DNA of 64,000 bases from UBA1447 sp002329225 (GTDB lineage Bacteria > Bacillota > Clostridia > Oscillospirales > Acutalibacteraceae): positions 1 through 64,000 of the forward strand of contig JBMNVN010000004.1 in assembly GCA_050946835.1 (NCBI GenBank). The letters run 5' to 3'. Numbering within the stretch: the first letter of the stretch is position 1; the number at the start of each line of letters is the position of its first letter. Below, in pieces: positions 26,649 to 36,148 of this stretch. The notes below the pieces were generated by a model. It searched no databases, was not told the origin of the DNA, and saw only the letters and a list, made by a program, of their open reading frames with translations. Position numbers and translations under genes: made by a program.

Positions 26649-28259
26649 TTATTTTACTTTGGCGTACATGAAATACTTGTAGCCCAAGGGAGAGGACCAG
26701 GTGCCTTCGAGTTTTGCACTGCTAAGGAAGATGTCCACATAGTAGTAAATCGGGCAAAGCATCCAGTCTTTGAAGATAATGTCTTCCGCTTTGTGCATAA
26801 GTTCCATTCTTAAAGCGGGATCATCGGATTCTTTTACCTGTCTGATAAGGGCATCATATTCGGCGTTGGAATACTGGGCATCGTTATTGCCGCCGCCCGT
26901 TACCCACATATCCAGGAAGGAAATGGGATCGTTGTAGTCACCGAGCCAACCGTTACGGGCGATAAAGTAGTCGCCGTTTTTACGGGTTTCGAGGAGGGTG
27001 CCCCATTCCTGGGATTCCAAGGTAATGGTGACGCCAATCTTCTTCCACATATCCTGGATAGCTTCAGCGATGAGTTGGTGACCGGTGCTGGTATTATAGA
27101 GGTACTCAATAGTAGGCAGACCTTCGCCGTTGGGATAGCCGGCTTCAGCAAGCAGTTCTTTAGCTTTTGCAAGGTTATCTTCATTAGCCGCCTTGGTGGG
27201 ATCATAGTAGTTGCCGCCCACTGCGCGGAATTCCTTGGCGGGATCGGCATCACTCAGGCCGATTGCTACAAAAGCGCCTGCGGGAACCTGACCGCCCTTG
27301 CCGATTTCGGTGACAATAAAGTCACGGTCAATCGCAAGAGTCAGCGCCTGACGAACTTTCGGATTGTCCAGAGGAGCTTTCTTAACATTAAAGGAGATGT
27401 AGTATGTGCCTAACTGGCCCAGGATGTTAAACTCGGGCTTGTCTCTCCATGCATCAATTTCGTCATTGGGAAGAGAATCCGCAAAGAGAATTTCTTCAGT
27501 CTTAAATGCATTGAGAATGGCGGCATCGTCGTCCATCAAAACGAACTTCAGGTTTTGGGCGCCGAGGTTGGCGTAATCCCAATAGTTTTCATTTTTGGCG
27601 TAGGTGATGTGGGAACCGGGAACCCATTCTACCATCTTGTAAGGGCCGTTGCCGATATAGGTAGCGGGGGCCGTTGCCCATTTGTCACCGTGAGTAGCTA
27701 CAAGGTCTTCCCTGACAGGGGAATAAGTCGGGAAAGCACAGAGTTCCAGGAAATACGGTGTTGCCGTTTTTAAGGTAACAATCAGGGTCTTGTCGTCCGG
27801 GGCATTCACATTAAGTTTGCCGGCATCGTAGCCGTCAATAACATCGAACATGTACTCGTAGTCGGCGGCTGTTTCTTTAGCAATGGCACGGTTCCATGCA
27901 TAAACAAAATCCGATGCCTTGAGCGGTTGACCGTCGCTCCACTTCAGGTCATCTTTCAGGGTGAAAGTGTAGACCTTTTTGTCTTCGGAAAGCGTGTGAG
28001 ATTTTGCCTGGCCGTAAATAGGTACCCCGTCTTTGTCAAGAGTCATAAGGCCCTCAAATGCGTGAATAATGAGGGTAGCGCCGTCTGCGGCGGAGTTAAG
28101 TGCCGGGTCAAGGGTAGCCGGGTCGGACCCTACGCAAACCGCAATAGTGTCGGAAGCCTTTGGAGTTTTGTCATCGCCTTCTCCGCCCTTGTCACAGGCC
28201 GGAAGGAAGATAAGGCAGGTCATAAGAATTGCCAGAAACAATGCAATCTTTCTTTTCAT
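26649..28259 (-). CDS. oppA: Oligopeptide ABC transporter substrate-binding lipoprotein
   Basis: The 536-residue solute-binding protein of the SBP_bac_5 family has a lipoprotein signal with lipobox LPAC near residue 22. The mature part contains ATLDPALNSAADGATLI, LSEDKKVYTFTLKDDLKWSD and VRQALTLAIDRDFIV, all typical of OppA/DppA. It captures peptides, or sometimes oligosaccharides, for the OppBC permease. Unusually for the classic oppABCDF order, it is the last gene. A long hairpin separates it from oppF, which may allow higher expression of the binding protein. AGGAGGAG precedes the ATG. Confidence 0.93.
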   Translation of the reverse strand: MKRKIALFLAILMTCLIFLPACDKGGEGDDKTPKASDTIAVCVGSDPATLDPALNSAADGATLIIHAFEGLMTLDKDGVPIYGQAKSHTLSEDKKVYTFTLKDDLKWSDGQPLKASDFVYAWNRAIAKETAADYEYMFDVIDGYDAGKLNVNAPDDKTLIVTLKTATPYFLELCAFPTYSPVREDLVATHGDKWATAPATYIGNGPYKMVEWVPGSHITYAKNENYWDYANLGAQNLKFVLMDDDAAILNAFKTEEILFADSLPNDEIDAWRDKPEFNILGQLGTYYISFNVKKAPLDNPKVRQALTLAIDRDFIVTEIGKGGQVPAGAFVAIGLSDADPAKEFRAVGGNYYDPTKAANEDNLAKAKELLAEAGYPNGEGLPTIEYLYNTSTGHQLIAEAIQDMWKKIGVTITLESQEWGTLLETRKNGDYFIARNGWLGDYNDPISFLDMWVTGGGNNDAQYSNAEYDALIRQVKESDDPALRMELMHKAEDIIFKDWMLCPIYYYVDIFLSSAKLEGTWSSPLGYKYFMYAKVK

Positions 28260-28297
28260 AATTTCTCCTCCTATTTTTTAATTATTTTTTAACATCG

Positions 28298-28337
28298 ATT
28301 CGGCACACGGTCAACGGCCGGCAACCGTTTGCCGAAT
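28298..28337 (-). other. Intergenic hairpin between oppF and oppA
   Basis: ATTCGGCACACGGT and ACCGTTTGCCGAAT are 14-base inverted arms with one mismatch around a GC-rich centre. No T tract follows on the minus strand, so it is unlikely to be a terminator. It could protect or define the 5' end of a processed oppA mRNA. Confidence 0.65.
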
Positions 28338-28355
28338 GACAATGTTCACAAAAAA

Positions 28356-29327
28356 CTACTGCACCGCATCAAGGTTATGGCAGGCGGCAAAATGGCCTGA
28401 AGAAATTTCTTTAAACTCGGGTTCCTGCTGAGCACAAATTTCGGTCGCATATCGGCATCGTGTTCTGAAGCGGCAACCTGAAGGCGGATTGACGGGGCTG
28501 GGGACATCGCCTTCGAGGATAATTCTTTTTTTCTGTCTGCTCAGTTTCGGATCCGCTACGGGAATAGCGGAAATAAGCGACTTGGAATAGGGGTGTACGC
28601 AATGAAAAATAAGTTCATAACTTTCAGCCAGTTCGACCAGTTTGCCCAAATACATGACACCGATACGGTTGCTTATATGTTTAACTACACTCAACTCATG
28701 GGCAATAAAAAGGTAGGTAAGCCCCAATTCCTCCTGCAAATCTTCAAACATGTTAATAACCTGTGCCTGAATGGAAACATCCAGGGCGGAGATGGGCTCG
28801 TCGCAGACAATAAATTCCGGATCCACAGCCAAAGCCCGGGCAATACCCACCCGCTGACGCTGACCGCCGGAAAACTCGTGGGGATAGCGGTTGGCATGCT
28901 CACTGTTGAGACCTACATGCTCCAACAGGCGGATAATTCTGTCTTTTCGCTCCTGTTTGGAAGCGGCTAATTTATGGATATCAATAGCTTCCCCCACAAT
29001 ATCTCCAACGGTCATTCTAGGATCCAGGCTGGCGTAGGGATCCTGAAAAACGATTTGCATTTTACGCCTATAAGGAAACATTTTTACCTTTGTAATATCT
29101 TCGCCGTCATAAATTATTTTACCCTCGGTCGGCTCATAGAGCCTTAGAATTGTACGACCGATTGTGGTTTTGCCGCAACCGCTCTCTCCGACAAGACCCA
29201 GGGTTTCTCCCCGGTCAATATATAGACTGATGTCATCCACCGCCTTGACATATTTAGGCGAAAAGGGATTGCCTCCGGCGCGGAAATACTTTTTTAAGTT
29301 TTGGACTTCCACAAGTCTTTTACTCAT
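28356..29327 (-). CDS. oppF: Oligopeptide ABC transporter ATPase OppF
   Basis: The 323-residue ATPase has Walker A GESGCGKT, signature FSGGQRQRVGIARAL, Walker B FIVCDEP and a C-terminal oligopeptide-transporter extension with a CRYATEICAQQEP Cys motif of the kind that can bind an iron-sulfur cluster in this family. ATG 29327 is preferred over the upstream start at 29348: GGTGG precedes it and it overlaps the oppD stop by 8 bases, which suggests translational coupling. It works with OppD as the paired motor of the OppBC permease. Confidence 0.94.
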   Translation of the reverse strand: MSKRLVEVQNLKKYFRAGGNPFSPKYVKAVDDISLYIDRGETLGLVGESGCGKTTIGRTILRLYEPTEGKIIYDGEDITKVKMFPYRRKMQIVFQDPYASLDPRMTVGDIVGEAIDIHKLAASKQERKDRIIRLLEHVGLNSEHANRYPHEFSGGQRQRVGIARALAVDPEFIVCDEPISALDVSIQAQVINMFEDLQEELGLTYLFIAHELSVVKHISNRIGVMYLGKLVELAESYELIFHCVHPYSKSLISAIPVADPKLSRQKKRIILEGDVPSPVNPPSGCRFRTRCRYATEICAQQEPEFKEISSGHFAACHNLDAVQ

Positions 29328-30327
29328 TATTTCCACCGCCTTGTTCAAACTCTTCTTTTTGCAGCAACCAACAGGCGCTGTAGTGTGTGGGGGAAATATC
29401 CGTATAAGGCGGCTTTTCCCGCAGGCAGATTTTCATTGTTTTTGGGCAGCGGGGAGCAAAAGGACAGCCTTTCGGCACGTTAAGCATATCCACCGGAGTG
29501 CCCTCAATAGCCACCAGTTTGGTACGCTCCTTCTGGTAAAGTTTTGGGATACTGTTGAGTAAGCCTTTGGTATACTCATGTTCGGAATTGTAAAATATTT
29601 CGTCCACACTGCCGAACTCTACCACTTTTCCGGCATACATTACGGCAATTTTATCGCACATATCGGCAACTATCCCCAAGTCATGGGTAATCATTATGAT
29701 GGACATACCTATCTTTTCTTTGAGTTCCATCATCAGTTCCAGAATCTGTGCCTGAATTGTTACGTCCAGAGCGGTTGTGGGTTCGTCAGCTATCAAAAGC
29801 TTGGGCTCACATGCCAAGGCCATAGCAATCATAACCCGCTGACGCATTCCGCCGGAAAGTTCGTGGGGATACTGCTTGAACCTTTTTTGCGGTTCATTTA
29901 TTCCAACCAACTCAAGAAGTTCCAAGGCACGTTCCTTTGCCTCCGATTTCTTTTTATCGGTATGAAATAAAATGGCTTCACAAATTTGGTTGCCTATCGT
30001 ATAAACCGGGTTCAAACTGGTCATAGGGTCCTGAAATATCATGCTGACCTCATTGCCCCGGAGTTTTCTCATTTCTTTTTCAGGCAAACTGCTTATCTCC
30101 TGAGAATCGAAGACTATTCTTCCACTGACAAGTTTACCCGGATGAGCGGTAAGCCCCATGACGGAATATGCGGTAACACTCTTTCCGCTACCGGACTCGC
30201 CTACAATACCCAAGACATCCCCCTTGTTCATTGTAAGGGAAACATCATTGAGCGCTTTCACCTCACCCGCAACGGTAAAGAATGAAAGATGAACCTGCTG
30301 AATATCCAGTAATACTTCTTTACTCAT
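29320..30327 (-). CDS. oppD: Oligopeptide ABC transporter ATPase OppD
   Basis: The 335-residue ATPase has Walker A GESGSGKS, signature LSGGMRQRVMIAMAL, Walker B LLIADEPTTALD, and the C-terminal GCPFAPRCPKTMKICLREKP Cys motif. ATG 30327 lies 10 bases after the oppC stop; GAGG upstream serves as ribosome site. The open frame reaches back to 30366 inside oppC, but the family start (MSKEVLLDIQ) fits 30327. Confidence 0.94.
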   Translation of the reverse strand: MSKEVLLDIQQVHLSFFTVAGEVKALNDVSLTMNKGDVLGIVGESGSGKSVTAYSVMGLTAHPGKLVSGRIVFDSQEISSLPEKEMRKLRGNEVSMIFQDPMTSLNPVYTIGNQICEAILFHTDKKKSEAKERALELLELVGINEPQKRFKQYPHELSGGMRQRVMIAMALACEPKLLIADEPTTALDVTIQAQILELMMELKEKIGMSIIMITHDLGIVADMCDKIAVMYAGKVVEFGSVDEIFYNSEHEYTKGLLNSIPKLYQKERTKLVAIEGTPVDMLNVPKGCPFAPRCPKTMKICLREKPPYTDISPTHYSACWLLQKEEFEQGGGNNE

Positions 30328-30337
30328 TTGATCAGCC

Positions 30338-31387
30338 TCAGTTTTTAAGTTTCGGGTCGAAGGCATCCCTGAGACCGTCCCCGAACAAATTAAACGTAAG
30401 AATTATTATGCTTATCATAACCGCAGGAGCCAACAACCTGTAGGGGTAGGTGGATATGCCGCCGATAGCGGCGGAGGCCATGGATCCCAAACTCGGCATG
30501 GGAGCGGAAACTCCGATACCGATAAAGCTCAAAAAGCTTTCTGTAAAAATTGCGGAGGGAATCTGCAGAGTAGTTGTAACAATCAGTGTACCGATACTGT
30601 TGGTCAACAGATGTTTGCCGATAATTCTTGCATCGCCCGCACCCAGTGCCCTTGCAGCCGTAATATATTCCTGCTCCTTGAGAGACAATATCTGGCTCCT
30701 GACAATGCGGGCCATACCTACCCAGTAAAGCAGAGAAAAGACGATGAAAATGCAAATCAAACCCACACCGATAGTGTTAATCCACTCAAACCCGGGCACT
30801 TCATTGGCAATGTTCTGCAGAGGATATTTGAGAGAAACCATCAGGATGATAATGATTAGTATATCCGGAATAGCATAGATAACATCTACAATCTGCATCA
30901 TTATCATATCAGTTTTGCCCCCGATATATCCGGAAACGGAACCGTAAACCGAACCGATAAGCAAAACAAGAAAGCTTGCAATAATTCCTACCAAAAGTGA
31001 AATTCTGCTCCCCATCATAATTCTGACGGTCGTATCTCTGCCCAGATTGTCGGTTCCCAAAAAGTGGGGAAACACGAATTCACCGGCTGCTTTTTTTTCC
31101 ATTTCCATTTCGGAATACTTCATGGGTGCCAAGTTTTCATTCCCTCGGATTTGCTGCTCGTATGAATAGGGATAAACTGCGGGGCCGATAAAAGCGAAAA
31201 TAAGTGTGAGAATAATTATGAAAAAACTCACCATAGCGACTTTGTTTTTCCTAAGCCTGTTTATACCGTCGCGCCAAAAGCCCACACTTTTCCTCATGAG
31301 AACAAGGCTTTCCTTTTCGCTCCGGTCCGCAGGAAGAAAATCGGAGACATCAAGCTGAAAAGAGAGTAAGTTTCGACGATTGCTCAT
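30338..31387 (-). CDS. oppC: Oligopeptide ABC transporter permease OppC
   Basis: The 349-residue inner-membrane permease has an N-terminal OppC_N segment with one helix (about 53-73) and a loop ending in HFLGTDNLGRDT. Five further helices form the BPD_transp_1 domain, with the EAA-type loop ITAARALGAGDARIIGKHLL that contacts the ATPases. AGGAG precedes the ATG. It is 19 bases after oppB. Confidence 0.94.
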   Translation of the reverse strand: MSNRRNLLSFQLDVSDFLPADRSEKESLVLMRKSVGFWRDGINRLRKNKVAMVSFFIIILTLIFAFIGPAVYPYSYEQQIRGNENLAPMKYSEMEMEKKAAGEFVFPHFLGTDNLGRDTTVRIMMGSRISLLVGIIASFLVLLIGSVYGSVSGYIGGKTDMIMMQIVDVIYAIPDILIIIILMVSLKYPLQNIANEVPGFEWINTIGVGLICIFIVFSLLYWVGMARIVRSQILSLKEQEYITAARALGAGDARIIGKHLLTNSIGTLIVTTTLQIPSAIFTESFLSFIGIGVSAPMPSLGSMASAAIGGISTYPYRLLAPAVMISIIILTFNLFGDGLRDAFDPKLKN

Positions 31388-31406
31388 ATTATCCGATTGC
31401 TCCTTC

Positions 31407-32324
31407 CTACTTAAGATCTATTCTCGGGTCAACTATTTTGTAAACTATATCCACAATCAGATTCATCACGATTATCAGCGTAGCCAAAAAAATAGTTGTT
31501 CCCATTATCATTGTGTAGTCCCGATTTATGATAGAACTTATAAAGTGGTTGCCGAGCCCGGGCACCGTAAATATTTTTTCTACCACAAAACTGCCTGTAA
31601 GAGTGTAGGCAAGAAGAGGACCAAGGTAGGTAATAACCGGCAGTAAAGCATTACGAAGGGCATGTTTAAAAATCACCCTGCTCTTTGGCAGACCCTTGGC
31701 TCGGGCGGTTCTTATATAATCCTGCCCCATCACCTCCAACATACTTGAACGGGTAAGGCGGGAAATATAGGAGGAAGGATAAAAGGCAAGACTCATTACG
31801 GGCATTATATAGTGTTTCCAGGAAGTCAGGCCGTATGTGGGCAACAAATTAAACTTAACGCTGAATATCATCATCAGTACCGTAGCGGTGACAAAGCTGG
31901 GCACAGCTATGCCCGTTGTAGAGAAAATCAGAATGACACTGTCCAGCCACTTACCGCGATTAAACGCGGCAAGAGACCCCAACGGAACACCTACGCATAT
32001 AGCTAAAAGAACTGCCAAACCTCCCACCCTGGCCGAAACCTTGAAACCGGTGGAGATGATATCGTTTACTTCACGGCCGCGCTGCTTAAGGGAGGGGCCC
32101 ATATCCCCGCGGAAGAGTTTGACAAAATAGTTTTTGTATTGTATGTGAATCGGTTGGTCGAGACCATATTTTTCTTTAAGAGCAGCCAACGTCGCTGCAG
32201 AAGGTGTCTTCTCAGCCAAAAAAGGACCGCCGGGCACCATATGCATCAGTGCAAAAGTCGCCGTGGCGACAATCCACAACGTTAACACTGAAACGAGGGC
32301 TTTCTTCACGAAATACTTGAACAA
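31407..32324 (-). CDS. oppB: Oligopeptide ABC transporter permease OppB (UUG start)
   Basis: The 305-residue permease has six membrane helices, the family motif PGGPFLAEKTPS, and the EAA loop DYIRTARAKGLPKSRVIFKH. TTG at 32324 is chosen as start because GGAGGG is 7 bases upstream and the product (LFKYFVKKALVSVLTLWI) then has the usual OppB beginning and length. GTG at 32375 has no ribosome site. It is the first gene of oppBCDFA and has a good promoter. Confidence 0.92.
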   Translation of the reverse strand: MFKYFVKKALVSVLTLWIVATATFALMHMVPGGPFLAEKTPSAATLAALKEKYGLDQPIHIQYKNYFVKLFRGDMGPSLKQRGREVNDIISTGFKVSARVGGLAVLLAICVGVPLGSLAAFNRGKWLDSVILIFSTTGIAVPSFVTATVLMMIFSVKFNLLPTYGLTSWKHYIMPVMSLAFYPSSYISRLTRSSMLEVMGQDYIRTARAKGLPKSRVIFKHALRNALLPVITYLGPLLAYTLTGSFVVEKIFTVPGLGNHFISSIINRDYTMIMGTTIFLATLIIVMNLIVDIVYKIVDPRIDLK

Positions 32325-32407
32325 ACGATTTCCCTCCAAACTTGTTGAAACGGAATATAAGGCACTATCCGCCACGGTTTATACATTACTACCTCTGAAT
32401 ATAAGCA

Positions 32408-32436
32408 ATTATATACATTTTTGCCTCAGGGTGCAA
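32408..32436 (-). promoter_or_regulatory. SigA-type promoter of the opp operon
   Basis: Minus strand: TTGCAC (32431-32436), a 17-base spacer, TATAAT (32408-32413). Confidence 0.8.
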
Positions 32437-32531
32437 CCGTTATTTACATTTAATTAGTCATAAACACTAATTTTGTTCTGTCCGCCGTCTAAAATCATCG
32501 TAAAATATACAAATCTGATTTTAAAAGAGGC

Positions 32532-34307
32532 TCAAACCAAGCGCAGCCCCAAATCCGTCAGCTGGGCCTCATCCACAGCGCCGGGGCATTCCGTCATCGG
32601 TTCCGAAGCGTTCTGGACTTTGGGGTAAGCCACCACATCACGCAGGCTTTCGCAACCGAGCATTTGCATAATCAAGCGGTCAAGCCCTATACCCATACCG
32701 CCGTGGGGCGGCGCCCCGTAGCGAAAGGCCTCAATAAGATAACCGAATTTTGCCCTTGCTTCCTCTTCACTGAGTCCTAAGAGAGTGAAAATCCGTTTCT
32801 GCAATTCCGGGTCGGTAATCCTGATAGAGCCGCTGCTCAATTCAATGCCGTTGAGAACCAAATCATAGGCCTTTGCCCGTACTTTTGCCTTGTCCGTTTC
32901 AAGATACTCCAGGCAGTCGTCCATAGGGGATGTAAACGGATGATGCGTGGCGACAAACTTATTCTCATCTCTGTCCCATTCAAAAAACGGGAACTCCACG
33001 ACCCATAAAAAGCTGAAGCTGTCCTTGGGAACAATATCAATCCGGCGGGCAACTGTAGCACGTAAAGCACCCAAGACGGAAAGCACAAGAGAGTCATCGC
33101 TGTCGCCAACAATCAAAACCACGTCCCCGGGCCCGGCACCGGCGGCATTTATAATCCCGTCCATTTCTTCCTGAGTCATAAACTTGGCAAATGAAGACGT
33201 GCAGCTGCCGTCTTCATTAAGCCTTATCCAAGCCAAACCTTTTGCGCCTATGCCTTTGACAAATTCAGTGAGCTTGTCTATCTCTTTGCGGGTCAGGATT
33301 GACAGGGCATTTTTAGCGTTAATACCCCTTACACTGCCGCCCTCGGCAACCGGCCCTGAGAACACTCCGAAACCGCAGTTTTTTACTATATCGCTTAAAT
33401 TAAACAGCTCCATACCGTAGCGCATATCCGGTTTATCCGTACCGAAACGCTCCATGACCTGAGCATAAGTCAAGCGGGGGATAGGCAAAGAAACTTCAAC
33501 ACCTATCGCCTCGCTGAACACTCGAGCAACATAGCCTTCCACCATATTCAGCACATCATCAATATCCACAAAAGACATTTCCAAGTCTATTTGAGTAAAC
33601 TCCGGTTGGCGGTCCGCTCTCAGGTCCTCATCACGGAAACAGCGGGCGATTTGCATATAACGGTCAAAGCCCGCCACCATGGAAAGCTGTTTATAAAGTT
33701 GAGGTGATTGGGGAAGAGCATAGAAACTGCCCTTATGCACACGGCTGGGCACAAGAAAATCCCGGGCTCCCTCAGGAGTTGAACGGATAAGAATGGGGGT
33801 TTCAATTTCAATAAAGCCGTTTTCATCAAAATAGTCCCTGGTTATTTTGTTGATCTTATGGCGCATAATTATATTCTTTTGTAAATCCGGACGGCGTAAA
33901 TCCAGATAACGGTGTTTCAGACGAGCGAGTTCCGAAGTCTGACTGTTTTCTACTATTTCAAAAGGCGGGGTTTCGCTTTTCGCCAGAACTTTCAGTTCTT
34001 TTACTTCGAGTTCTATCTCACCCGTTGGAATTTCCGTGTTCTTCGAGGACCGTTCCCGAATATTTCCTGTAGCCATCAGCACAAACTCATTTCGTGCATG
34101 AGAAGCTTTATCAAAAACTTCCGTCGGGGTAGCCTCATCAAAGGCCAATTGGAGAATTCCCTCCCGGTCACGCAGATCAATAAAGATTAAACCGCCCAAA
34201 TCCCGACGGCGTTGAACCCAACCCGCTACGGTAACAGTTTTACCGATATGTTCCGGGCGAAGCTCGCCGCAGTAATGGGTTCGCTTTACCCCTGCCATAA
34301 GATCCAT
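32532..34307 (-). CDS. aspS: Aspartyl-tRNA synthetase
   Basis: The 591-residue class IIb synthetase charges tRNA-Asp. An N-terminal OB fold (VAGWVQRRRDLGGLIFIDLR) binds the anticodon. Class II motif 2 is FRDEDLRADRQPEFTQIDLE and motif 3 GIGLDRLIMQMLG. A GAD insert domain (about 285-400) identifies the bacterial type. In many Clostridia, which lack AsnRS, such enzymes can be non-discriminating and also charge tRNA-Asn; the sequence does not settle this. The gene follows hisS by 75 bases. AAGGGATGG precedes the ATG. Confidence 0.97.
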   Translation of the reverse strand: MDLMAGVKRTHYCGELRPEHIGKTVTVAGWVQRRRDLGGLIFIDLRDREGILQLAFDEATPTEVFDKASHARNEFVLMATGNIRERSSKNTEIPTGEIELEVKELKVLAKSETPPFEIVENSQTSELARLKHRYLDLRRPDLQKNIIMRHKINKITRDYFDENGFIEIETPILIRSTPEGARDFLVPSRVHKGSFYALPQSPQLYKQLSMVAGFDRYMQIARCFRDEDLRADRQPEFTQIDLEMSFVDIDDVLNMVEGYVARVFSEAIGVEVSLPIPRLTYAQVMERFGTDKPDMRYGMELFNLSDIVKNCGFGVFSGPVAEGGSVRGINAKNALSILTRKEIDKLTEFVKGIGAKGLAWIRLNEDGSCTSSFAKFMTQEEMDGIINAAGAGPGDVVLIVGDSDDSLVLSVLGALRATVARRIDIVPKDSFSFLWVVEFPFFEWDRDENKFVATHHPFTSPMDDCLEYLETDKAKVRAKAYDLVLNGIELSSGSIRITDPELQKRIFTLLGLSEEEARAKFGYLIEAFRYGAPPHGGMGIGLDRLIMQMLGCESLRDVVAYPKVQNASEPMTECPGAVDEAQLTDLGLRLV

Positions 34308-34335
34308 AGTTTATTCCATCCCTTACAGATAAATT

Positions 34336-34377
34336 GCGGACGGCTCAACGCCGCCCGTTTTCGGGCATACATGCCCG
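34336..34377 (-). other. Double hairpin between hisS and aspS
   Basis: Two short GC stems (CGGGCAT/ATGCCCG and GGGCGGC/GCCGTCC) lie between the two synthetase genes. Neither is followed by T residues, so they are more likely mRNA stability or processing elements than terminators. Confidence 0.4.
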
Positions 34378-34382
34378 TCATT

Positions 34383-35687
34383 TTAAGTTTGCTCAAAAAC
34401 TTTCCTCAAGTTCTCTTCCGCTCTTTCCATTATTGCTTTCGTAATATCTTCGGTAAGGTTTGAAAGGCTTACGATAATTGTATTTCCGTTTTCCATATCC
34501 CGTAATACAGCCTCACCTTTTGCAAGTTCATCATCACCCAAAACAAGGGTATAGGCAGCACAAATCTTATCGGCGTATTTCATCTGCGCTTTCACGCTCC
34601 TGCCGACCAAATCGACTTGAGCGCTTATTCCCTCCTCCCTGAGAGCCCTTGCAAGGTTAGCGGCTTTAAGCTGAGCCGGCTTGCCTATTGTAACCAAAAA
34701 GATTTCACAGTTTTTATCCTCCGGCAGGGGGGTCTGCTGTTTTTCCATAAGCAGGAGCAGACGTTCAATTCCAAGACCGAAGCCGAGAGAAGGGACTGCG
34801 GGCCCGCCCAGCGTTTCTACCAAGCCGTCATAGCGGCCTCCTCCGCAAACGGTGCCCTGAGCCCCTATTTCGGAAGAGATGAATTCGAATACGGTTCTTG
34901 TATAGTAGTCAAGCCCTCTGACAATTCTCGGATTTAATGTGAAGTCTATACCCATAACGCCCAAATACTCTTTAACACTCTCAAAGTGGGCGGAACATTC
35001 CGGGCAGATATGTTCCAACATTACGGGGGCATTCGCAGCAATTTTTGAACATATAGAGCTTTTACAGTCTAAAATGCGCATCGGATTGCGGCTAAGCCTG
35101 TCCAGACAAGTGGGGCACAGTTCTTCCCGGTTTTTCTCAAAATACTTTCTCAGAGCCTCGTGATAGTCGGGCCTGCAAACCGGACAACCGATGGTGTTGA
35201 GTTCAAGCCTCAGATTTTTCACACCTAAAAAATTAAAAATTTCATCGGCAAGGGAAATCACTTCCGCATCCGCTGCGGGCTCCGCGCTGCCCAGACACTC
35301 CACTCCGAACTGGTGAAACTCCCGCAAGCGGCCTGCCTGAGGTTTTTCGTAACGGTAGCAGGATGTCAGATAACATATTTTTTGAGGCATAGCTTCGTTA
35401 AACAGCCCGTGCTCAATAAAAGCCCGTACCGCACCTGCCGTACCCTCGGGGCGAAGAGTGATACTGCGTCCGCCTTTGTCGGGGAAAGTGTACATTTCTT
35501 TCTGCACCACATCCGTGGTATCCCCAACCCCTCGTGTGAACAGTTCGGTATGTTCAAACACCGGGGTGCGTATTTCTTTATAGCCGAACTTGCCCGCGAT
35601 TTTAAGCATAGCGGACTCGATATACTGAAATATATAGGACTGATTGGGCAAAACATCCTTAGTTCCCTTAACCGCTCTGGTAAGCAT
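34383..35687 (-). CDS. hisS: Histidyl-tRNA synthetase
   Basis: The 434-residue class II synthetase charges tRNA-His. It has KGTKDVLPNQS at the N-terminus, TLRPEGTAGAVRAFIEHGL, motif 2 CYRYEKPQAGRLREFHQFG, the histidine-binding RGLDYYTRTVFEF, motif 3 LGFGLGIERLLLL, and an anticodon-binding domain at the C-terminus. A CPVC...CPTC...CP..C pattern in the insertion domain suggests zinc binding, as in some Firmicutes enzymes. It is 12 bases after the MgsA-like gene. Confidence 0.97.
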   Translation of the reverse strand: MLTRAVKGTKDVLPNQSYIFQYIESAMLKIAGKFGYKEIRTPVFEHTELFTRGVGDTTDVVQKEMYTFPDKGGRSITLRPEGTAGAVRAFIEHGLFNEAMPQKICYLTSCYRYEKPQAGRLREFHQFGVECLGSAEPAADAEVISLADEIFNFLGVKNLRLELNTIGCPVCRPDYHEALRKYFEKNREELCPTCLDRLSRNPMRILDCKSSICSKIAANAPVMLEHICPECSAHFESVKEYLGVMGIDFTLNPRIVRGLDYYTRTVFEFISSEIGAQGTVCGGGRYDGLVETLGGPAVPSLGFGLGIERLLLLMEKQQTPLPEDKNCEIFLVTIGKPAQLKAANLARALREEGISAQVDLVGRSVKAQMKYADKICAAYTLVLGDDELAKGEAVLRDMENGNTIIVSLSNLTEDITKAIMERAEENLRKVFEQT

Positions 35688-35699
35688 TGATAATACCCC

Positions 35700-36104
35700 T
35701 TATCTTTTTGGGTTTACAATCTCCCGCCAATCCAAGTCGCCCCGGCTAAGGCTGTGGATAATCGCCTCAGCAGTGGCGATATTTGTTGCAACGGGGACAT
35801 TATACACGTCACAAAGCCTCAGCAGATTTGCCTCATTCGGGTCAATAGGCTTAGTCATATCAGGGTCACGGAACATCAGCAACACGTCAATTTCGTTATA
35901 TCCGATACGTGCGGCTATCTGTTCTTCCCCACCCTGTGACCCGCTGAAAAAGCTTTGGATTCGAAGCCCGGTTGCTTCGCTGACAAATTTGCCCGTAGAC
36001 CCCGTTGCACAAAGCGAGTGACGGCTGAGGATACCGCAGTAGGCAATGCAAAATTGGGCCATTAATTCTTTTTTTGAGTCGTGAGCTATAAGTGCGATGT
36101 TCAT
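35700..36104 (-). CDS. mgsA: Methylglyoxal synthase-like protein with altered active site
   Basis: The 134-residue product aligns without gaps to E. coli and Bacillus MgsA, which turn dihydroxyacetone phosphate into methylglyoxal. The phosphate-binding elements are present (IALIAHDSKK, ATGSTG at 33-38, SGSQGG). However, the catalytic Asp71 of E. coli is Glu60 here (GGEEQ instead of GGDQQ), His98 is Ile87, and Asp101 is Asn90 (IDPNEANLLRL instead of HDPDVKALLRL). The fold and ligand site therefore look intact but the known catalytic residues do not. It may be a low-activity enzyme, a sensor of a phospho-sugar, or a lineage-specific variant. It lies 44 bases after gyrA and 12 bases before hisS. 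Confidence 0.8.
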   Translation of the reverse strand: MNIALIAHDSKKELMAQFCIAYCGILSRHSLCATGSTGKFVSEATGLRIQSFFSGSQGGEEQIAARIGYNEIDVLLMFRDPDMTKPIDPNEANLLRLCDVYNVPVATNIATAEAIIHSLSRGDLDWREIVNPKR

Positions 36105-36148
36105 ACCTCTGCCCCCTAAAGTTACTTAATTAAAAAGTTTGCGAAAAA

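Noticed and set aside
32532..35687. T-box riboswitch ahead of hisS or aspS
   Set aside because: The intergenic spaces are only 12 and 75 bases, too short. Two small hairpins without a T-box sequence are present instead.
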